Source: CAIRDP01 sp037138335
GTDB taxonomy: Bacteria > Bacteroidota > Bacteroidia > Bacteroidales > FEN-979
Assembly (NCBI GenBank): GCA_037138335.1
Contig: JBAXIO010000019.1
Location: 14,868-78,867 of the forward strand
Reading direction: 5' to 3'
DNA: 64,000 nucleotides
A model generated the notes under the pieces. It was not told where the DNA came from, did no database searches, and saw only the letters and a list, made by a program, of their open reading frames with translations. Position numbers and translations under genes: made by a program. Positions 1 through 8,826 of this stretch are shown in pieces. Numbering within the stretch: position 1 is the stretch's first letter; each line of letters opens with the position of its first letter.

Positions 1-882
1 GTGTTTACCATCAACAACTCCCCGTTTGCAGGAAAGGAAGGAATTTACGTGACTTCCAGGCACTTAAGGGACAGACTCTTCCACGAAACCGAAAAGAATC
101 TCGCATTAAGGGTCGAAGAAACAGCTTCCCCCGATACTTTTAATGTATTTGGAAGAGGCATACTCCACCTCGCCATCCTGGTCGAGACCATGAGACGCGA
201 AGGTTATGAGTTCCAGATGGGACAGCCTAAAATCATTACAAGGATGATTGACGGCGTACTTAACGAACCCGTTGAAAACCTCAAGGTACAGGTCCCTGAA
301 GCGTTTTCGGGAAAAGTAATAGAGATAGTCACCAAACGAAGGGGCGAGATTGTCAATATCGAACCCAAGCGCGACCGGATTACAGTTGAATTTAATATTC
401 CCGCAAGAGGGCTCATCGGCATCAGGAACCCTATCCTTACCGCTACCGAAGGTGAAGCCATCATCGGGCACCGTTTAAAAGGCTTTGAACCCTGGAAAGG
501 GGATATGCAGGGGAGGATAAACGGTTCGCTCATTGCAATGGAAAAAGGCCAGGCTATCAGCTATTCCATTGACAAGCTGCAGGACCGTGGGAAATTTTTC
601 ATCGAACCAGGTGATGAGATTTACGCCGGACAGGTTATCGGTGAGCATACAAGGGGCAACGACATCCTGATCAATGTGATCAAGACCAAGAAACTTTCCA
701 ATATGAGGGCTACCGGAAGCGACGATAAGGCCGTGATTTACCCGGCAGTTAAATTCTCTCTTGAAGAAGCCATGGAATATATACAGGGAGACGAATACGC
801 AGAGGTAACCCCGAAATCGATCAGGATCCGCAAGATCATTCTCGACGAGATAGAACGCAAGCGGGCCGAGAAGAAGTCGTGA
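1..882 (+). CDS. typA: TypA/BipA ribosome-associated GTPase, C-terminal part (5' end outside window)
   Basis: The reading frame is already open at base 1 and ends with TGA at 880-882, so this is the C-terminal ~293 residues of a protein normally ~600 residues long. The GTPase G-domain lies upstream of the window. Visible are the EF-G-like domains III and V and the TypA-specific C-terminal domain: GRGILHLAILVETMRREGYE, ARGLIGIRNPILTATEGEA, and the run around FFIEPGDEIYAGQVIGEH. BipA acts as a translational GTPase on the ribosome and supports 50S assembly and stress or cold growth. The GTG at base 1 is not the true start. A repeat array begins directly after the stop. Confidence 0.95.
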   Translation: MFTINNSPFAGKEGIYVTSRHLRDRLFHETEKNLALRVEETASPDTFNVFGRGILHLAILVETMRREGYEFQMGQPKIITRMIDGVLNEPVENLKVQVPEAFSGKVIEIVTKRRGEIVNIEPKRDRITVEFNIPARGLIGIRNPILTATEGEAIIGHRLKGFEPWKGDMQGRINGSLIAMEKGQAISYSIDKLQDRGKFFIEPGDEIYAGQVIGEHTRGNDILINVIKTKKLSNMRATGSDDKAVIYPAVKFSLEEAMEYIQGDEYAEVTPKSIRIRKIILDEIERKRAEKKS

Positions 883-957
883 ACTGGACAGCTGGATGAC
901 TGGATATCGGTGCGAAGCGCCTGATCCAGTATCCCGGATCACGTTTATCCGGTATTC
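883..957. repeat. ACTGGAT-type short-unit repeat with GC-rich mini-hairpin
   Basis: The array starts right after the typA stop. It has repeated units of the type ACTGGA(c/t) (AACTGGACAG, AGCTGGATGA, ACTGGATATC), then a small GC-rich core GGTGCGAAGCGCC, then inverted units (GATCCAGT, TCCCGGATCACG). The ends can fold into an imperfect stem. The same units and a similar core recur at 21489-21634. It could act as a transcription end or mRNA-stabilising hairpin; that is inference. Confidence 0.55.
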
Positions 958-988
958 GTATCTTTGATCAATTATCAAACATACGGTT

Positions 989-3229
989 ATGATTTTTTCA
1001 GTTAAAAATTCAGGGATGGGCATTTGTGTGTTCATCCTTTTTTTATTTACGTTAAACGCCCGTCCGCAGGGAATTGCCGGTCCCGTCAAATATACAGACC
1101 CTAAACTCCCTTTTGCCGAGAGGGTCAACGATCTTGTTTCCCGGCTGACACTACAGGAGAAAGTCCTCCAGATGCAGAACAGCGCGCCTGCCATTGAAAG
1201 GCTGGGCATCCCGGCTTACAACTGGTGGAGTGAATGCCTGCATGGCGTCGCACGTAACGGCATTGCCACGGTTTTTCCCCAGGCTATAGGGATGGCTGCA
1301 ACATGGGACCCCGGGTTGATCGGGCAAGAAGCTGATGTGGTTTCCACTGAAGCAAGGGCGAAATACTACGAATGTATTGCCCAGGGGAAACGAGGGATCT
1401 ACCAGGGACTGACTTTCTGGTCGCCAAACATTAATATTTTCAGGGATCCCCGCTGGGGACGGGGGCAGGAGACTTATGGTGAAGACCCGTTCCTGACAAG
1501 CCGCATCGGCATTGCTTTTGTGAAAGGCCTGCAGGGAAACGACCCCCGGTATTTCAAGGTCATTGCCACAGCCAAGCATTACGCCGTTCACAGCGGTCCG
1601 GAACCCGACAGGCACAGCTTTGACGCCTGGTGCAGCGAAAGGGACCTCTATGAAACTTACCTCCCCGCCTTCGAGGCCCTTGTGCGTTACGGGAAGGCAT
1701 ATTCGGTAATGGGAGCTTACAACCGCTTCTGGAATGAACCCTGCACAGCAAGCGACCTCCTGCTGGATAAGATCCTCAGGAAGAAATGGGGATTCGGGGG
1801 TTATGTGACTTCCGACTGCGGGGCGATCTGGGATATTTATAACGGGCATAAGCTTCAGCCCGATTCAGTCAGGGCATCCGTCCTGGGAGTGAAAGCCGGC
1901 TGCGACCTGACCTGCGGAGATGAATACGGCAGCCTGGTAAATGCTGTAAAGAAAGGCTACATAAGCGAGGCGGAGATCGACGTTTCGGTGAAACGCCTGT
2001 TTACCGCGAGGTTCCGCCTGGGGCTTTTCGATCCCGATTCACTTGTGCCGTATGCAAAAATCAGGCCCTCCGACAATAATACTCCCGATCATGACCGGCT
2101 TGCGCTGAAAGTGGCTGAAGAAAGCCTGGTCCTCCTCAAGAATGACAATCACACCCTCCCCTTCGGAAAAAAAATAAAACAGCTGGCTGTCATCGGGCCT
2201 TATGCCGACAGGCTTTCGGTGCTCCTGGGCAATTACTGCGGGAAACCTTCAAATCCTGTTACCATCCTGAACGGCATCAGGGAAGCCGCCGGGACCAAAA
2301 CCGAGGTGCTCTATGCGAAAGGCGTTGACGGACTTGAAGATGCTGCAATCAACTCCCGGGAGAAACAAGTAAGTACTGTTCCTGAACCAACGGCTGCCGA
2401 ACTGGAAGCCGCAGCTTTGCAGATAGCAGGTAAGGCCGATGCCGTTGTTTTTGTTGGCGGGATCTCCCCTTATCTTGAAGGAGAGGAAATGGATGTGAAC
2501 ATCCCAGGGTTCAGCGGAGGCGACCGCACAAGCCTCGACCTGCCTGCCAATCAAACGAGCATGTTAAAAAAACTGGCATTCCTGGGAAAACCGCTTATCC
2601 TCATCCTCACAAACGGCAGCGCACTGGCTGTAAAACGGGAAGCCGAACAGATACAGGCTATAGTAGAAGCATGGTATCCCGGACAACAGGGGGGCAAAGC
2701 TGTTGCCGAAGTGTTGTTTGGAAAATACAATCCTGCCGGGCGGTTACCCGTAACATTTTATAAGTCAGCGGATGACCTTCCTAAATTTACCGATTATTCC
2801 ATGAAAGGCAGAACATACAAATATTTTATCGGGGAACCCATATGGCCTTTTGGTTTTGGGCTCAGCTATTCGAAATTCGCATACCTGGAAGCCGGTGTGG
2901 ATAAACCGCAATATTCATCCGCCGACACCATAAATCTTAAAGTAAAAGTGAGAAACGAAGGGCCGTTCGACGGGGACGAGGTGGTACAAGTCTATCTGCG
3001 GAAGAAGGATTCCCGTTTTGACAGGCCCCTGAAATCCCTCTGCGGCTTTTTGCGTAAAAACATACTGAATGCTTCAACAGAGCTTTTTATCCTTAAAGTT
3101 GCGGTGAATGACTTTCGCTTGTTTGACCCCTCCCTGCAGGATTATACCGTTGAGCCCGGGGGATACGATTTACTTATAGGCCCTGATTCCTCAACTCCTT
3201 TGCTGACCGCCCATATCGAAGTTAAATAG
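989..3229 (+). CDS. Secreted GH3 beta-glycosidase (beta-xylosidase/beta-glucosidase type)
   Basis: 746 residues. An N-terminal hydrophobic signal segment (about residues 8-27) predicts export. The GH3 N-terminal barrel contains KHYAVHSGPEPDRHSFDAWC and the nucleophile motif VTSDCGAI, with Asp276 the expected catalytic nucleophile. The C-terminal alpha/beta sandwich follows (LVLLKNDNHTLPF), and a fibronectin-III-like domain closes the protein (DEVVQVYLRKKDSRFDRPLK, about 650-740). No PA14 insertion is seen, which fits the shorter length. The motif set resembles Bacteroidota enzymes that remove terminal xylose or glucose from plant oligosaccharides; the exact substrate cannot be read. The next glycosidase starts one base after the stop, so the two are probably co-transcribed. 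Confidence 0.93.
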   Translation: MIFSVKNSGMGICVFILFLFTLNARPQGIAGPVKYTDPKLPFAERVNDLVSRLTLQEKVLQMQNSAPAIERLGIPAYNWWSECLHGVARNGIATVFPQAIGMAATWDPGLIGQEADVVSTEARAKYYECIAQGKRGIYQGLTFWSPNINIFRDPRWGRGQETYGEDPFLTSRIGIAFVKGLQGNDPRYFKVIATAKHYAVHSGPEPDRHSFDAWCSERDLYETYLPAFEALVRYGKAYSVMGAYNRFWNEPCTASDLLLDKILRKKWGFGGYVTSDCGAIWDIYNGHKLQPDSVRASVLGVKAGCDLTCGDEYGSLVNAVKKGYISEAEIDVSVKRLFTARFRLGLFDPDSLVPYAKIRPSDNNTPDHDRLALKVAEESLVLLKNDNHTLPFGKKIKQLAVIGPYADRLSVLLGNYCGKPSNPVTILNGIREAAGTKTEVLYAKGVDGLEDAAINSREKQVSTVPEPTAAELEAAALQIAGKADAVVFVGGISPYLEGEEMDVNIPGFSGGDRTSLDLPANQTSMLKKLAFLGKPLILILTNGSALAVKREAEQIQAIVEAWYPGQQGGKAVAEVLFGKYNPAGRLPVTFYKSADDLPKFTDYSMKGRTYKYFIGEPIWPFGFGLSYSKFAYLEAGVDKPQYSSADTINLKVKVRNEGPFDGDEVVQVYLRKKDSRFDRPLKSLCGFLRKNILNASTELFILKVAVNDFRLFDPSLQDYTVEPGGYDLLIGPDSSTPLLTAHIEVK

Positions 3230-3230
3230 T

Positions 3231-4604
3231 ATGAGCATGTTCACTCTGCCAGGGTTGCACAACCTGGTAAAACCGCTTTTTGCAGGCTTGCTGTTGCTGG
3301 GATCTGCGGCTTCGGCACAGACCGGTACAGAATATCCTCCCCCCGGGAAGCTCAGGGCCGATTCGCCGGCATACCTCTCAGTGCTCGAACGATGGGCCCT
3401 GGCAACAGGGAAATCCTCATACAAGAATGATACTGGTCTGATCCTTGCCAATTCCCTCGCTGCAAAATGCATTTTTACTTTACTGAACAACCGCCAGGGA
3501 CCTGCCGGGGGATTAAAACACGAAGGGGTGTATCCATCGTACAAGGACTTTGCCGGGTTCTGGGCCTGGGACAGCTGGAAGCAGGCCTATGCCCTTGCCG
3601 GTATTGCCCCTGAACTTGCAAAGAACAATATTCGTGCTATGTTCGATTACCAGGATTCATCGGGGATGGTAGCCGATTGTATTTTCATCGACAGCACCGA
3701 AAACAATTACCGTGACACAAAACCTCCATTGGCAGCATGGGCCGTGGCGGAGATCTTCAGGCAAACCTCCGATACCTGTTTTGCAAGGGAAATGTTCGCC
3801 CGGCTGGTGAAATACCATCACTGGTGGTATAAAAACCGCGATCATGACCATAACGGTTTGTGCGAATACGGTTCAACCGACGGTACCCTGCAGGCGGCGC
3901 GCTGGGAAAGCGGATGGGATAATGCAGTGCGTTTCGACAGCGCCCGTATGGTGCAGAATAACTCATATGCCTGGAGCATGGACCAGGAAAGTGCAGACCT
4001 TAACTCGTATCTTTTTGTTGAAAAGCGCTGCCTTTCATCCCTCGCAACGGCCCTGGGCGAAACCGCCCTTGCCGAAACCCTGGATGAAGAAGCTATTACC
4101 TTGGGGAACCTGATCCGCACTATAATGTGGGATGAAAGATCAGGATTTTTCTACGACATTCGCCTGACAACCAAACGAGCTGTCGTTGTGCCTGAACCGA
4201 ACGGATGGATACCTCTGTGGGCAGGGATTGCATCAGAGGAGCAGGCCCGGCGTATCCGCAACCGGATTATGAGCAGTGAGGAATTCAATACTTTTGTCCC
4301 GTTTCCCACTGTGGCTGCCGACAATCCGGGGTTTAACCCTGAAAAAGGTTACTGGCGGGGCCCGGTCTGGCTCGACCAGGCATACTTTGCCATCAAGGGC
4401 CTGATGAAATATGGATACGGTGAAGAAGCGGTGCTGCTCATGAATAAACTTTTCAGAAACTGCGAAGGCCTCTCCGATCCTGCCCGGCCCATAAGGGAAA
4501 ACTACAACCCTCTTACAGGGCAAGGTATGAATGCTGAAAATTTCAGCTGGTCGGCCGCCCATGTTTTGATGATGATTTCAGAAGTAAATCCTCACCTCAG
4601 ATAA
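3231..4604 (+). CDS. Secreted GH63/GH37-like alpha-glycosidase (MGH1-like domain)
   Basis: 457 residues with a signal peptide ending near SAASAQ (about residue 29). The (alpha/alpha)6 toroid signatures of the GH63/trehalase-like superfamily are present: FAGFWAWDSWKQAYAL, the general-acid motif ARWESGWDNAVRFD (Asp230 by count), YWRGPVWLDQAYFAIKGL, and a C-terminal ENFSWSAAHVLMMI. Relatives include mannosyl-oligosaccharide glucosidases and bacterial alpha-glucosidases acting on alpha-linked gluco- or manno-oligosaccharides. The ATG lies one base after the GH3 stop, giving a two-gene unit. No SusC/SusD pair is visible nearby, so this is not an obvious polysaccharide utilization locus. Substrate unknown. 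Confidence 0.85.
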   Translation: MSMFTLPGLHNLVKPLFAGLLLLGSAASAQTGTEYPPPGKLRADSPAYLSVLERWALATGKSSYKNDTGLILANSLAAKCIFTLLNNRQGPAGGLKHEGVYPSYKDFAGFWAWDSWKQAYALAGIAPELAKNNIRAMFDYQDSSGMVADCIFIDSTENNYRDTKPPLAAWAVAEIFRQTSDTCFAREMFARLVKYHHWWYKNRDHDHNGLCEYGSTDGTLQAARWESGWDNAVRFDSARMVQNNSYAWSMDQESADLNSYLFVEKRCLSSLATALGETALAETLDEEAITLGNLIRTIMWDERSGFFYDIRLTTKRAVVVPEPNGWIPLWAGIASEEQARRIRNRIMSSEEFNTFVPFPTVAADNPGFNPEKGYWRGPVWLDQAYFAIKGLMKYGYGEEAVLLMNKLFRNCEGLSDPARPIRENYNPLTGQGMNAENFSWSAAHVLMMISEVNPHLR

Positions 4605-4626
4605 TAAATATATAATAAATTAGTGA

Positions 4627-4652
4627 TTGTAGTAAATAATGTTGTATCTTTG
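4627..4652 (+). promoter_or_regulatory. Bacteroidota-type promoter of the cold-shock gene
   Basis: TTG at 4627-4629 and the -7 box TATCTTTG at 4645-4652, in an AT-rich stretch ending 26 bases before the csp ATG. This matches the primary sigma (RpoD/SigABfr) consensus TTTG-N~19-TAnnTTTG. Confidence 0.75.
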
Positions 4653-4678
4653 CACAAATTATTAAAAATTATAGTATT

Positions 4679-4870
4679 ATGAACAAAGGTGTTGTCAAAT
4701 TCTTTAACAATAGTAAAGGATTTGGATTTATTAAAGACGAAGAGTCAAACAAAGAGTATTTTGTGCACGCATCAGGCCTTATTGATGAAATCAGGGAAAA
4801 CGATGAAGTAACTTTCACTCTTCAGGAAGGAAAAAAAGGATTAAATGCAGTAAACGTTAAAATAGCTTAG
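4679..4870 (+). CDS. Cold-shock domain protein
   Basis: 63 residues forming one complete cold-shock OB-fold. RNP1 appears as KGFGFIK and RNP2 as YFVHAS, so it should bind single-stranded RNA or DNA and act as an RNA chaperone in the cytoplasm. It is a single-gene unit, with a strong promoter immediately upstream and a rho-independent terminator just after the stop. The length is typical for Bacteroidota CspA homologues. Confidence 0.95.
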   Translation: MNKGVVKFFNNSKGFGFIKDEESNKEYFVHASGLIDEIRENDEVTFTLQEGKKGLNAVNVKIA

Positions 4871-4900
4871 GCTATACCGTTTGCTATATTTACAGATCTT

Positions 4901-4937
4901 GAGGCTGTCCCATAAGGGATGGCCTCTTTCTTTTTTA
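4901..4937 (+). terminator. Rho-independent terminator after the cold-shock gene
   Basis: Stem arms GAGGC-TG-TCCC and GGGA-TG-GCCTC with an ATAA loop (one internal TG/TG mismatch), followed by TTTCTTTTTT. Confidence 0.85.
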
Positions 4938-5011
4938 TTTGGTCCCGTGATGGAATTTCCCGGGAATATTTAAAATAAATCCCTGAAAATAAAGCAAATG
5001 ACGCAAAAAAT

Positions 5012-5263
5012 GTGTATCTTGTAGCAAATATTAAAAATTCCCCATTGAAAAATACCAAAAACAGGAAAAATGATGTGCTGGCCAACCGGCTGAGCCTGAC
5101 AAACCACCGGCTCAATGTACCTCATTTAAAGCTGGAAACCGGATCGGTTCATGATAAATTCCCTATTGTGCTGGACGGTGGAAGAACGGTGATTTTTATC
5201 ACCGATAAGAGTAAAGAAGCTGAGATCAGGCAGAGATACGCAATGCGCGGGCAACAGATGTAG
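5012..5263 (+). CDS. Small protein of unknown function
   Basis: 83 residues if the ATG at 5012 is used. I do not recognise the family. It is basic at the N-terminus and has a C-terminal motif KFPIVLDGGRTVIFITDKSK followed by a short charged helix. There is no signal peptide or membrane segment. The start is doubtful: TATCTTGT at 5015-5022 sits in a context very like the csp promoter (TGTATCTT, then TATTAAAAATT), which would put the transcription start downstream of this ATG. The in-frame TTG at 5045, giving 72 residues, would then be the better start. It lies just downstream of the cold-shock gene. Confidence 0.6.
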   Translation: MYLVANIKNSPLKNTKNRKNDVLANRLSLTNHRLNVPHLKLETGSVHDKFPIVLDGGRTVIFITDKSKEAEIRQRYAMRGQQM

Positions 5264-5309
5264 GTTTACTTCTGGCCTTTATAAGTTAAACTAAGGCAAG
5301 GGCAGCTAT

Positions 5310-5624
5310 TTAATTGTTAAGGGCTCCGTTATCAATCCAGCATACAACGCTGTTCTTCTGTGCTGTCGACAATGAACTGCCCTGGGGCATGCTCCCGTCG
5401 ACAATAGTACTTTTTATCGCAGCTTTATCTGCTGTTATCCCCGAATAATTGGAATATTTCGAATGACATCCCACGCAGGAGCTTTGGATTACTGGCAGCA
5501 CATTGCTGCTAAAGGATTTTGCAGCGCCGCTGCAATCGGGGGTGTAAGCCGGGCTGGTGGAACTCTTTTTGCAGGAAACCATCAGGAGGGAAAAAACAAG
5601 CAAACCAAACACTGCGTTCTTCAT
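5310..5624 (-). CDS. Mono-haem c-type cytochrome-like lipoprotein
   Basis: 104 residues. A lipoprotein signal peptide ends at MVSC (Cys18), followed by KKSS. A single haem-attachment motif CVGCH is preceded by VLPVIQSSC, and the distal part has a candidate Met ligand (GSMPQG) and the closing WIDNGALNN typical of small cytochrome c domains in Bacteroidota. It is probably an envelope-anchored electron carrier on the periplasmic or outer-membrane side. It is transcribed away from the exported carbonic anhydrase. Partner oxidoreductase unknown. Confidence 0.78.
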   Translation of the reverse strand: MKNAVFGLLVFSLLMVSCKKSSTSPAYTPDCSGAAKSFSSNVLPVIQSSCVGCHSKYSNYSGITADKAAIKSTIVDGSMPQGSSLSTAQKNSVVCWIDNGALNN

Positions 5625-5815
5625 TATTTCAATTTGTTTTGTGACAATTACATCAAAAACGAAACTATTCAGTTAAAAGTATCCGTTTAAGGTCATTCCC
5701 CGAAAACCCCGGATATCTTCCACGGTTTTAGGAAACTGTTAAAAAGTGGTTTTTCGCATTTTTATGTTTAAATTTGTTAAAGAAAGAAAATTGGTGAAAG
5801 CATATTTACTGAATT

Positions 5816-6493
5816 ATGAAAACCCGAAAAATTTATCTTCCTTTTATCCTGGTTTGTTTTCTCACAAGCTGTTTCACCGGTTTCAACCTTGTGTCGGGGC
5901 AGGACGGGGATGTGGGGAAAATCAAAGCTGCAGAAGCGAAACGCTTGCTTGCAGAGGGTAATACCAGGTTCGTTTCAGGAAGAACCTTACACCCCCGTCA
6001 GGATGCTGTCAGGCGAAAAGAACTTGCCAATGGCCAGCATCCCTTTGCTGTCATACTGGGGTGTTCAGATTCGCGCATAAGCCCTGAAATCCTTTTTGAC
6101 CAGGGGTTGGGCGATCTTTTCGTTGCAAGGGAAGCCGGTAATATTACCGATGAACATACTATCGGCAGCATCGAATATGCGATTGAACACCTTCATGTTT
6201 CGCTGGTTGTAGTACTCGGGCATGAGAAATGCGGCGCTATCGCTGCCGCACGCGATACTGCGGTCACCGCCGGTCATATAAAATCCATCATGGATGCACT
6301 CGGGCCGGCCGTTAAAGCCACCAGAGGACAAGATGCCGAAGCCACATGCAGGGCCAATATCAGGAACAATGTAGTTGCCCTGAGAACTTCTGAACCTCTG
6401 TTAAAACACCTTGCCGACCGTGGCGAGTTACTCATTCTGGGGGCCTACTATGAACTCAACACCGGTATCGTTACATTCCTTGATGTGAAATGA
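5816..6493 (+). CDS. Exported beta-class carbonic anhydrase
   Basis: 225 residues. The beta-carbonic anhydrase zinc site is complete: CSDSR (Cys83, with the Asp85/Arg87 dyad) and GHEKCGA (His136, Cys139). The fold also shows FVAREAGNI and SIEYAIEHLHVSLVVVLGH. It interconverts CO2 and bicarbonate. Unlike cytoplasmic beta enzymes it starts with a hydrophobic signal sequence containing LTSC at about residues 17-20, a possible lipobox, so it is probably periplasmic or lipid-anchored. The closing part, ILGAYYELNTGIVTFLD, is standard. It stands alone after a 190-base intergenic region. Confidence 0.93.
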   Translation: MKTRKIYLPFILVCFLTSCFTGFNLVSGQDGDVGKIKAAEAKRLLAEGNTRFVSGRTLHPRQDAVRRKELANGQHPFAVILGCSDSRISPEILFDQGLGDLFVAREAGNITDEHTIGSIEYAIEHLHVSLVVVLGHEKCGAIAAARDTAVTAGHIKSIMDALGPAVKATRGQDAEATCRANIRNNVVALRTSEPLLKHLADRGELLILGAYYELNTGIVTFLDVK

Positions 6494-6657
6494 GGTTTGT
6501 TTTCACCTCCTTTATTTCAATTTTCAAGATGCAGGAACTCACAAGCCGTCCCGGAACAGCAGGAGGTTTCGATTATTCCAGGCGTATAATATTTTATCTT
6601 TCGTTATGGTGATAATCATTAATTGCCTTAACTTTACTATTTGAAAATGAGGCAGGA

Positions 6658-8253
6658 ATGAATTATCAGGCCAGAACGAGAGCAGAACTCATTGATGAGT
6701 TGCGTTTATTGCAAAAAGAGCATGATGACCTGAAATCATCATATGAAAAAGAAATTCTTGAATTGCAAAACAGGGAAGGACTGTATCTTACCATCCTTAA
6801 TGCCTCTCCCGACGATGTCACGGTAACCGATTTAAAGGGAAAGATCCTGCTGGTTTCGGATTCTGCATTGCATTTGTTTAAAATAGCCCGCAGGGAAGAT
6901 GTGCTGGGGCGTTCGATGATGGAATATCTTGACCCTGCCGATCGGGAACGTGCCATGTCGAATTTTCTGAATTTGTTCCAGGGGATAGGCTTGGTGCCAA
7001 CAGAATACAGGGGCCTGAGAACCGATGGAAGCACCTTTGATATAGAAGTAAATGGTGAATTTGTGCGGGATGCCAAAGGGGATCCTGCAAATGTGATATT
7101 TGTTGTTCGGGACATCAGCGAACGCAAAGATGCAGAAAAGACCCTGAAAAAATCCCAGATGCTTTTGAAGTCCAGCATCGAAAGTCAGAAGGACACATTC
7201 TTTTTTAGTATTGACAGGAATTACAAATACCTTCTTTTCAATAAAGTCCATGCAGATTTAATGAAACTCTTTAATGACAGCGATATTAAAGAAGGGATGA
7301 ATTTCCTGGAATGCATCAGCTCGGATGAAGCCAGAAAAGCTGCTAAACAAGATTATGATCGTGTTTTTCGAGGGGAATCCTTTTCATCTTTAGGTATATT
7401 CAAAGATGCCGAGCCTGTTTATTATGAAGGTTTTTTTAATCCGATTTTAAATGAGAACAATGAGGTGATAGGCGCCTCAACTTTGGGAAGGGATATCACC
7501 GGGAGAAAGCAGCAGGAAGAAGTAATCAAACAAAAAAATTCAGCACTGCATTTGCTTAATGCCGAAAAAGACAAATTCCTGTCCATACTTGCCCACGACC
7601 TGCGAAGCCCTTTCAGCAGCCTTCTTGGTTTTGCCCAGATGATGGAAGAGGATCTCCCGACCATGGCACCAGACCAGGTTCAAAAGATTGCAGGGAGTAT
7701 CAGGAGGTCTGCGACCAATCTTTTCATATTGCTCGAAAACCTTTTAGAATGGTCGCGATTGCAGAGAGGTGTAATATCTTTTAACCCATCATCATTTTTA
7801 TTGAAGCCCTGGCTTCCTGAGAATATGGTGCTGGCTGAGGAAGCGGCAAAGAAAAAAGACATTACCATACATTATGAGATCCCTGATGATTTGCCGGTAT
7901 ACGCAGATGAGAAAATGCTGGGCGGACTGTTTCGCAATTTAGCTTCCAATGCCGTTAAGTTCACACCTAAAGGCGGGCAGGTTTGTGTTGCTGCAAAACT
8001 TAGGCCGGACGGATGGGTTGAGATTTTTGTTCAGGATTCGGGTATTGGGATGAGTAAAGAAATGATTGCCGACGTATTCCGGCTTGATAAAGATACCCGG
8101 CGAAAGGGAACTGATAAAGAACCAAGTACCGGCCTGGGGTTAATAATCTGCAAGGAATTTGTCGAAAAACACTGCGGTAAACTCTGGATCGAAAGCGAGG
8201 CAGGAAAAGGAAGTACGTTTTATTTTAGCCTGCCTGATAAAAAAGATTCATAG
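6658..8253 (+). CDS. PAS-domain sensor histidine kinase (soluble)
   Basis: 531 residues without membrane segments. A short N-terminal coiled coil (residues 5-45) leads into a PAS domain (about 46-160, ending VIFVVRDISERKDA), a second PAS domain (about 165-285, ending STLGRDITGRKQ), a HisKA dimerisation domain with H-box LAHDLRSPF (phospho-acceptor His313), and a HATPase_c domain with N-box NLASNAVKF and G-boxes DSGIGMS and TGLGLI. It should autophosphorylate in response to a cytoplasmic signal; the ligand is not evident. No response regulator is adjacent, so it is an orphan kinase. It ends in ordinary fashion without a receiver. Confidence 0.93.
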   Translation: MNYQARTRAELIDELRLLQKEHDDLKSSYEKEILELQNREGLYLTILNASPDDVTVTDLKGKILLVSDSALHLFKIARREDVLGRSMMEYLDPADRERAMSNFLNLFQGIGLVPTEYRGLRTDGSTFDIEVNGEFVRDAKGDPANVIFVVRDISERKDAEKTLKKSQMLLKSSIESQKDTFFFSIDRNYKYLLFNKVHADLMKLFNDSDIKEGMNFLECISSDEARKAAKQDYDRVFRGESFSSLGIFKDAEPVYYEGFFNPILNENNEVIGASTLGRDITGRKQQEEVIKQKNSALHLLNAEKDKFLSILAHDLRSPFSSLLGFAQMMEEDLPTMAPDQVQKIAGSIRRSATNLFILLENLLEWSRLQRGVISFNPSSFLLKPWLPENMVLAEEAAKKKDITIHYEIPDDLPVYADEKMLGGLFRNLASNAVKFTPKGGQVCVAAKLRPDGWVEIFVQDSGIGMSKEMIADVFRLDKDTRRKGTDKEPSTGLGLIICKEFVEKHCGKLWIESEAGKGSTFYFSLPDKKDS

Positions 8254-8485
8254 TTCAGCATTTCTGTAAGCAATTAAACCTCAATAACGGGCCGGGCTGA
8301 ATTGAATGGAAAAACCCAGCTCGTGGCCGTCTGGTGAAAAGAAAGGGGTACAATGATTATTGTGTGGGGCCTTTCCTGAACCCTGATTTACTTTCAAAGG
8401 AATAGTAGACTGGAGGTGCTTCTTGACGGGGGATTAGTCCTGATGGTTCAGGGTAGTTCCATATCAATTCCGGCACAAATAGGCG

Positions 8486-8521
8486 TAAAAAAGCCCCGAA
8501 ACATTGCTGAATCAGGGCTTT
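8486..8521 (-). terminator. Terminator downstream of tRNA-Phe
   Basis: On the minus strand the arms AAAGCCCTGA and TCGGGGCTTTTTT form a stem with a ~14-base loop and end in a T run, just past the tRNA 3' end. Confidence 0.7.
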
Positions 8522-8536
8522 AGGGTGATTTGGCAG

Positions 8537-8609
<73 letters not shown>

Positions 8610-8635
8610 ATCTCCCTATTTTGAGAATGGGAGTG

Positions 8636-8665
8636 CAAAAATAGGAAGTTTTTTTAAATTTCCAA
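8636..8665 (-). promoter_or_regulatory. Promoter of tRNA-Phe
   Basis: Minus-strand TTG (8663-8665), 19-base spacer, TATTTTTG (8636-8643): a near-perfect Bacteroidota primary promoter located 26 bases before the tRNA 5' end. Confidence 0.8.
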
Positions 8666-8673
8666 TACCTTTG

Positions 8674-8820
8674 TAAGGATTTACGATTTGACGTCCGTTT
8701 GAAGAAGAACGATTTATTATTGTTCCTTCCTGAATCGTAAATGAATTCGTAATTCTAATTATTCGCATTATTGTCAATGTTATTTGTGCTCATTTCGGCT
8801 TCGCCGAACGTAAATCGTAA
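8674..8820. repeat. TTACGATTT/CGTAATT-type repeat array with CGGCTTCGCCG hairpin (copy A)
   Basis: The region is built of short related units (TTTACGATTTGACG, GAATCGTAAATG, ATTCGTAATTCTAATT) and the perfect mini-hairpin TTCGGCTTCGCCGAA, then ACGTAAATCGTAA. A segment from 8753 to 8820 is nearly identical to 11469-11537, upstream of the ppiD-like gene. It ends six bases before the coaX start codon. Confidence 0.75.
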
Positions 8821-8826
8821 ATAAAA

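Noticed and set aside
475..1209. 244-codon minus-strand frame across the typA end and GH3 start
   Set aside because: It spans two well-supported plus-strand genes and a repeat; no family features.
5015..5022. TATCTTGT as a promoter for the small gene at 5012
   Set aside because: One base short of the consensus and lacking a clear -33 element; kept only as a doubt about the start.
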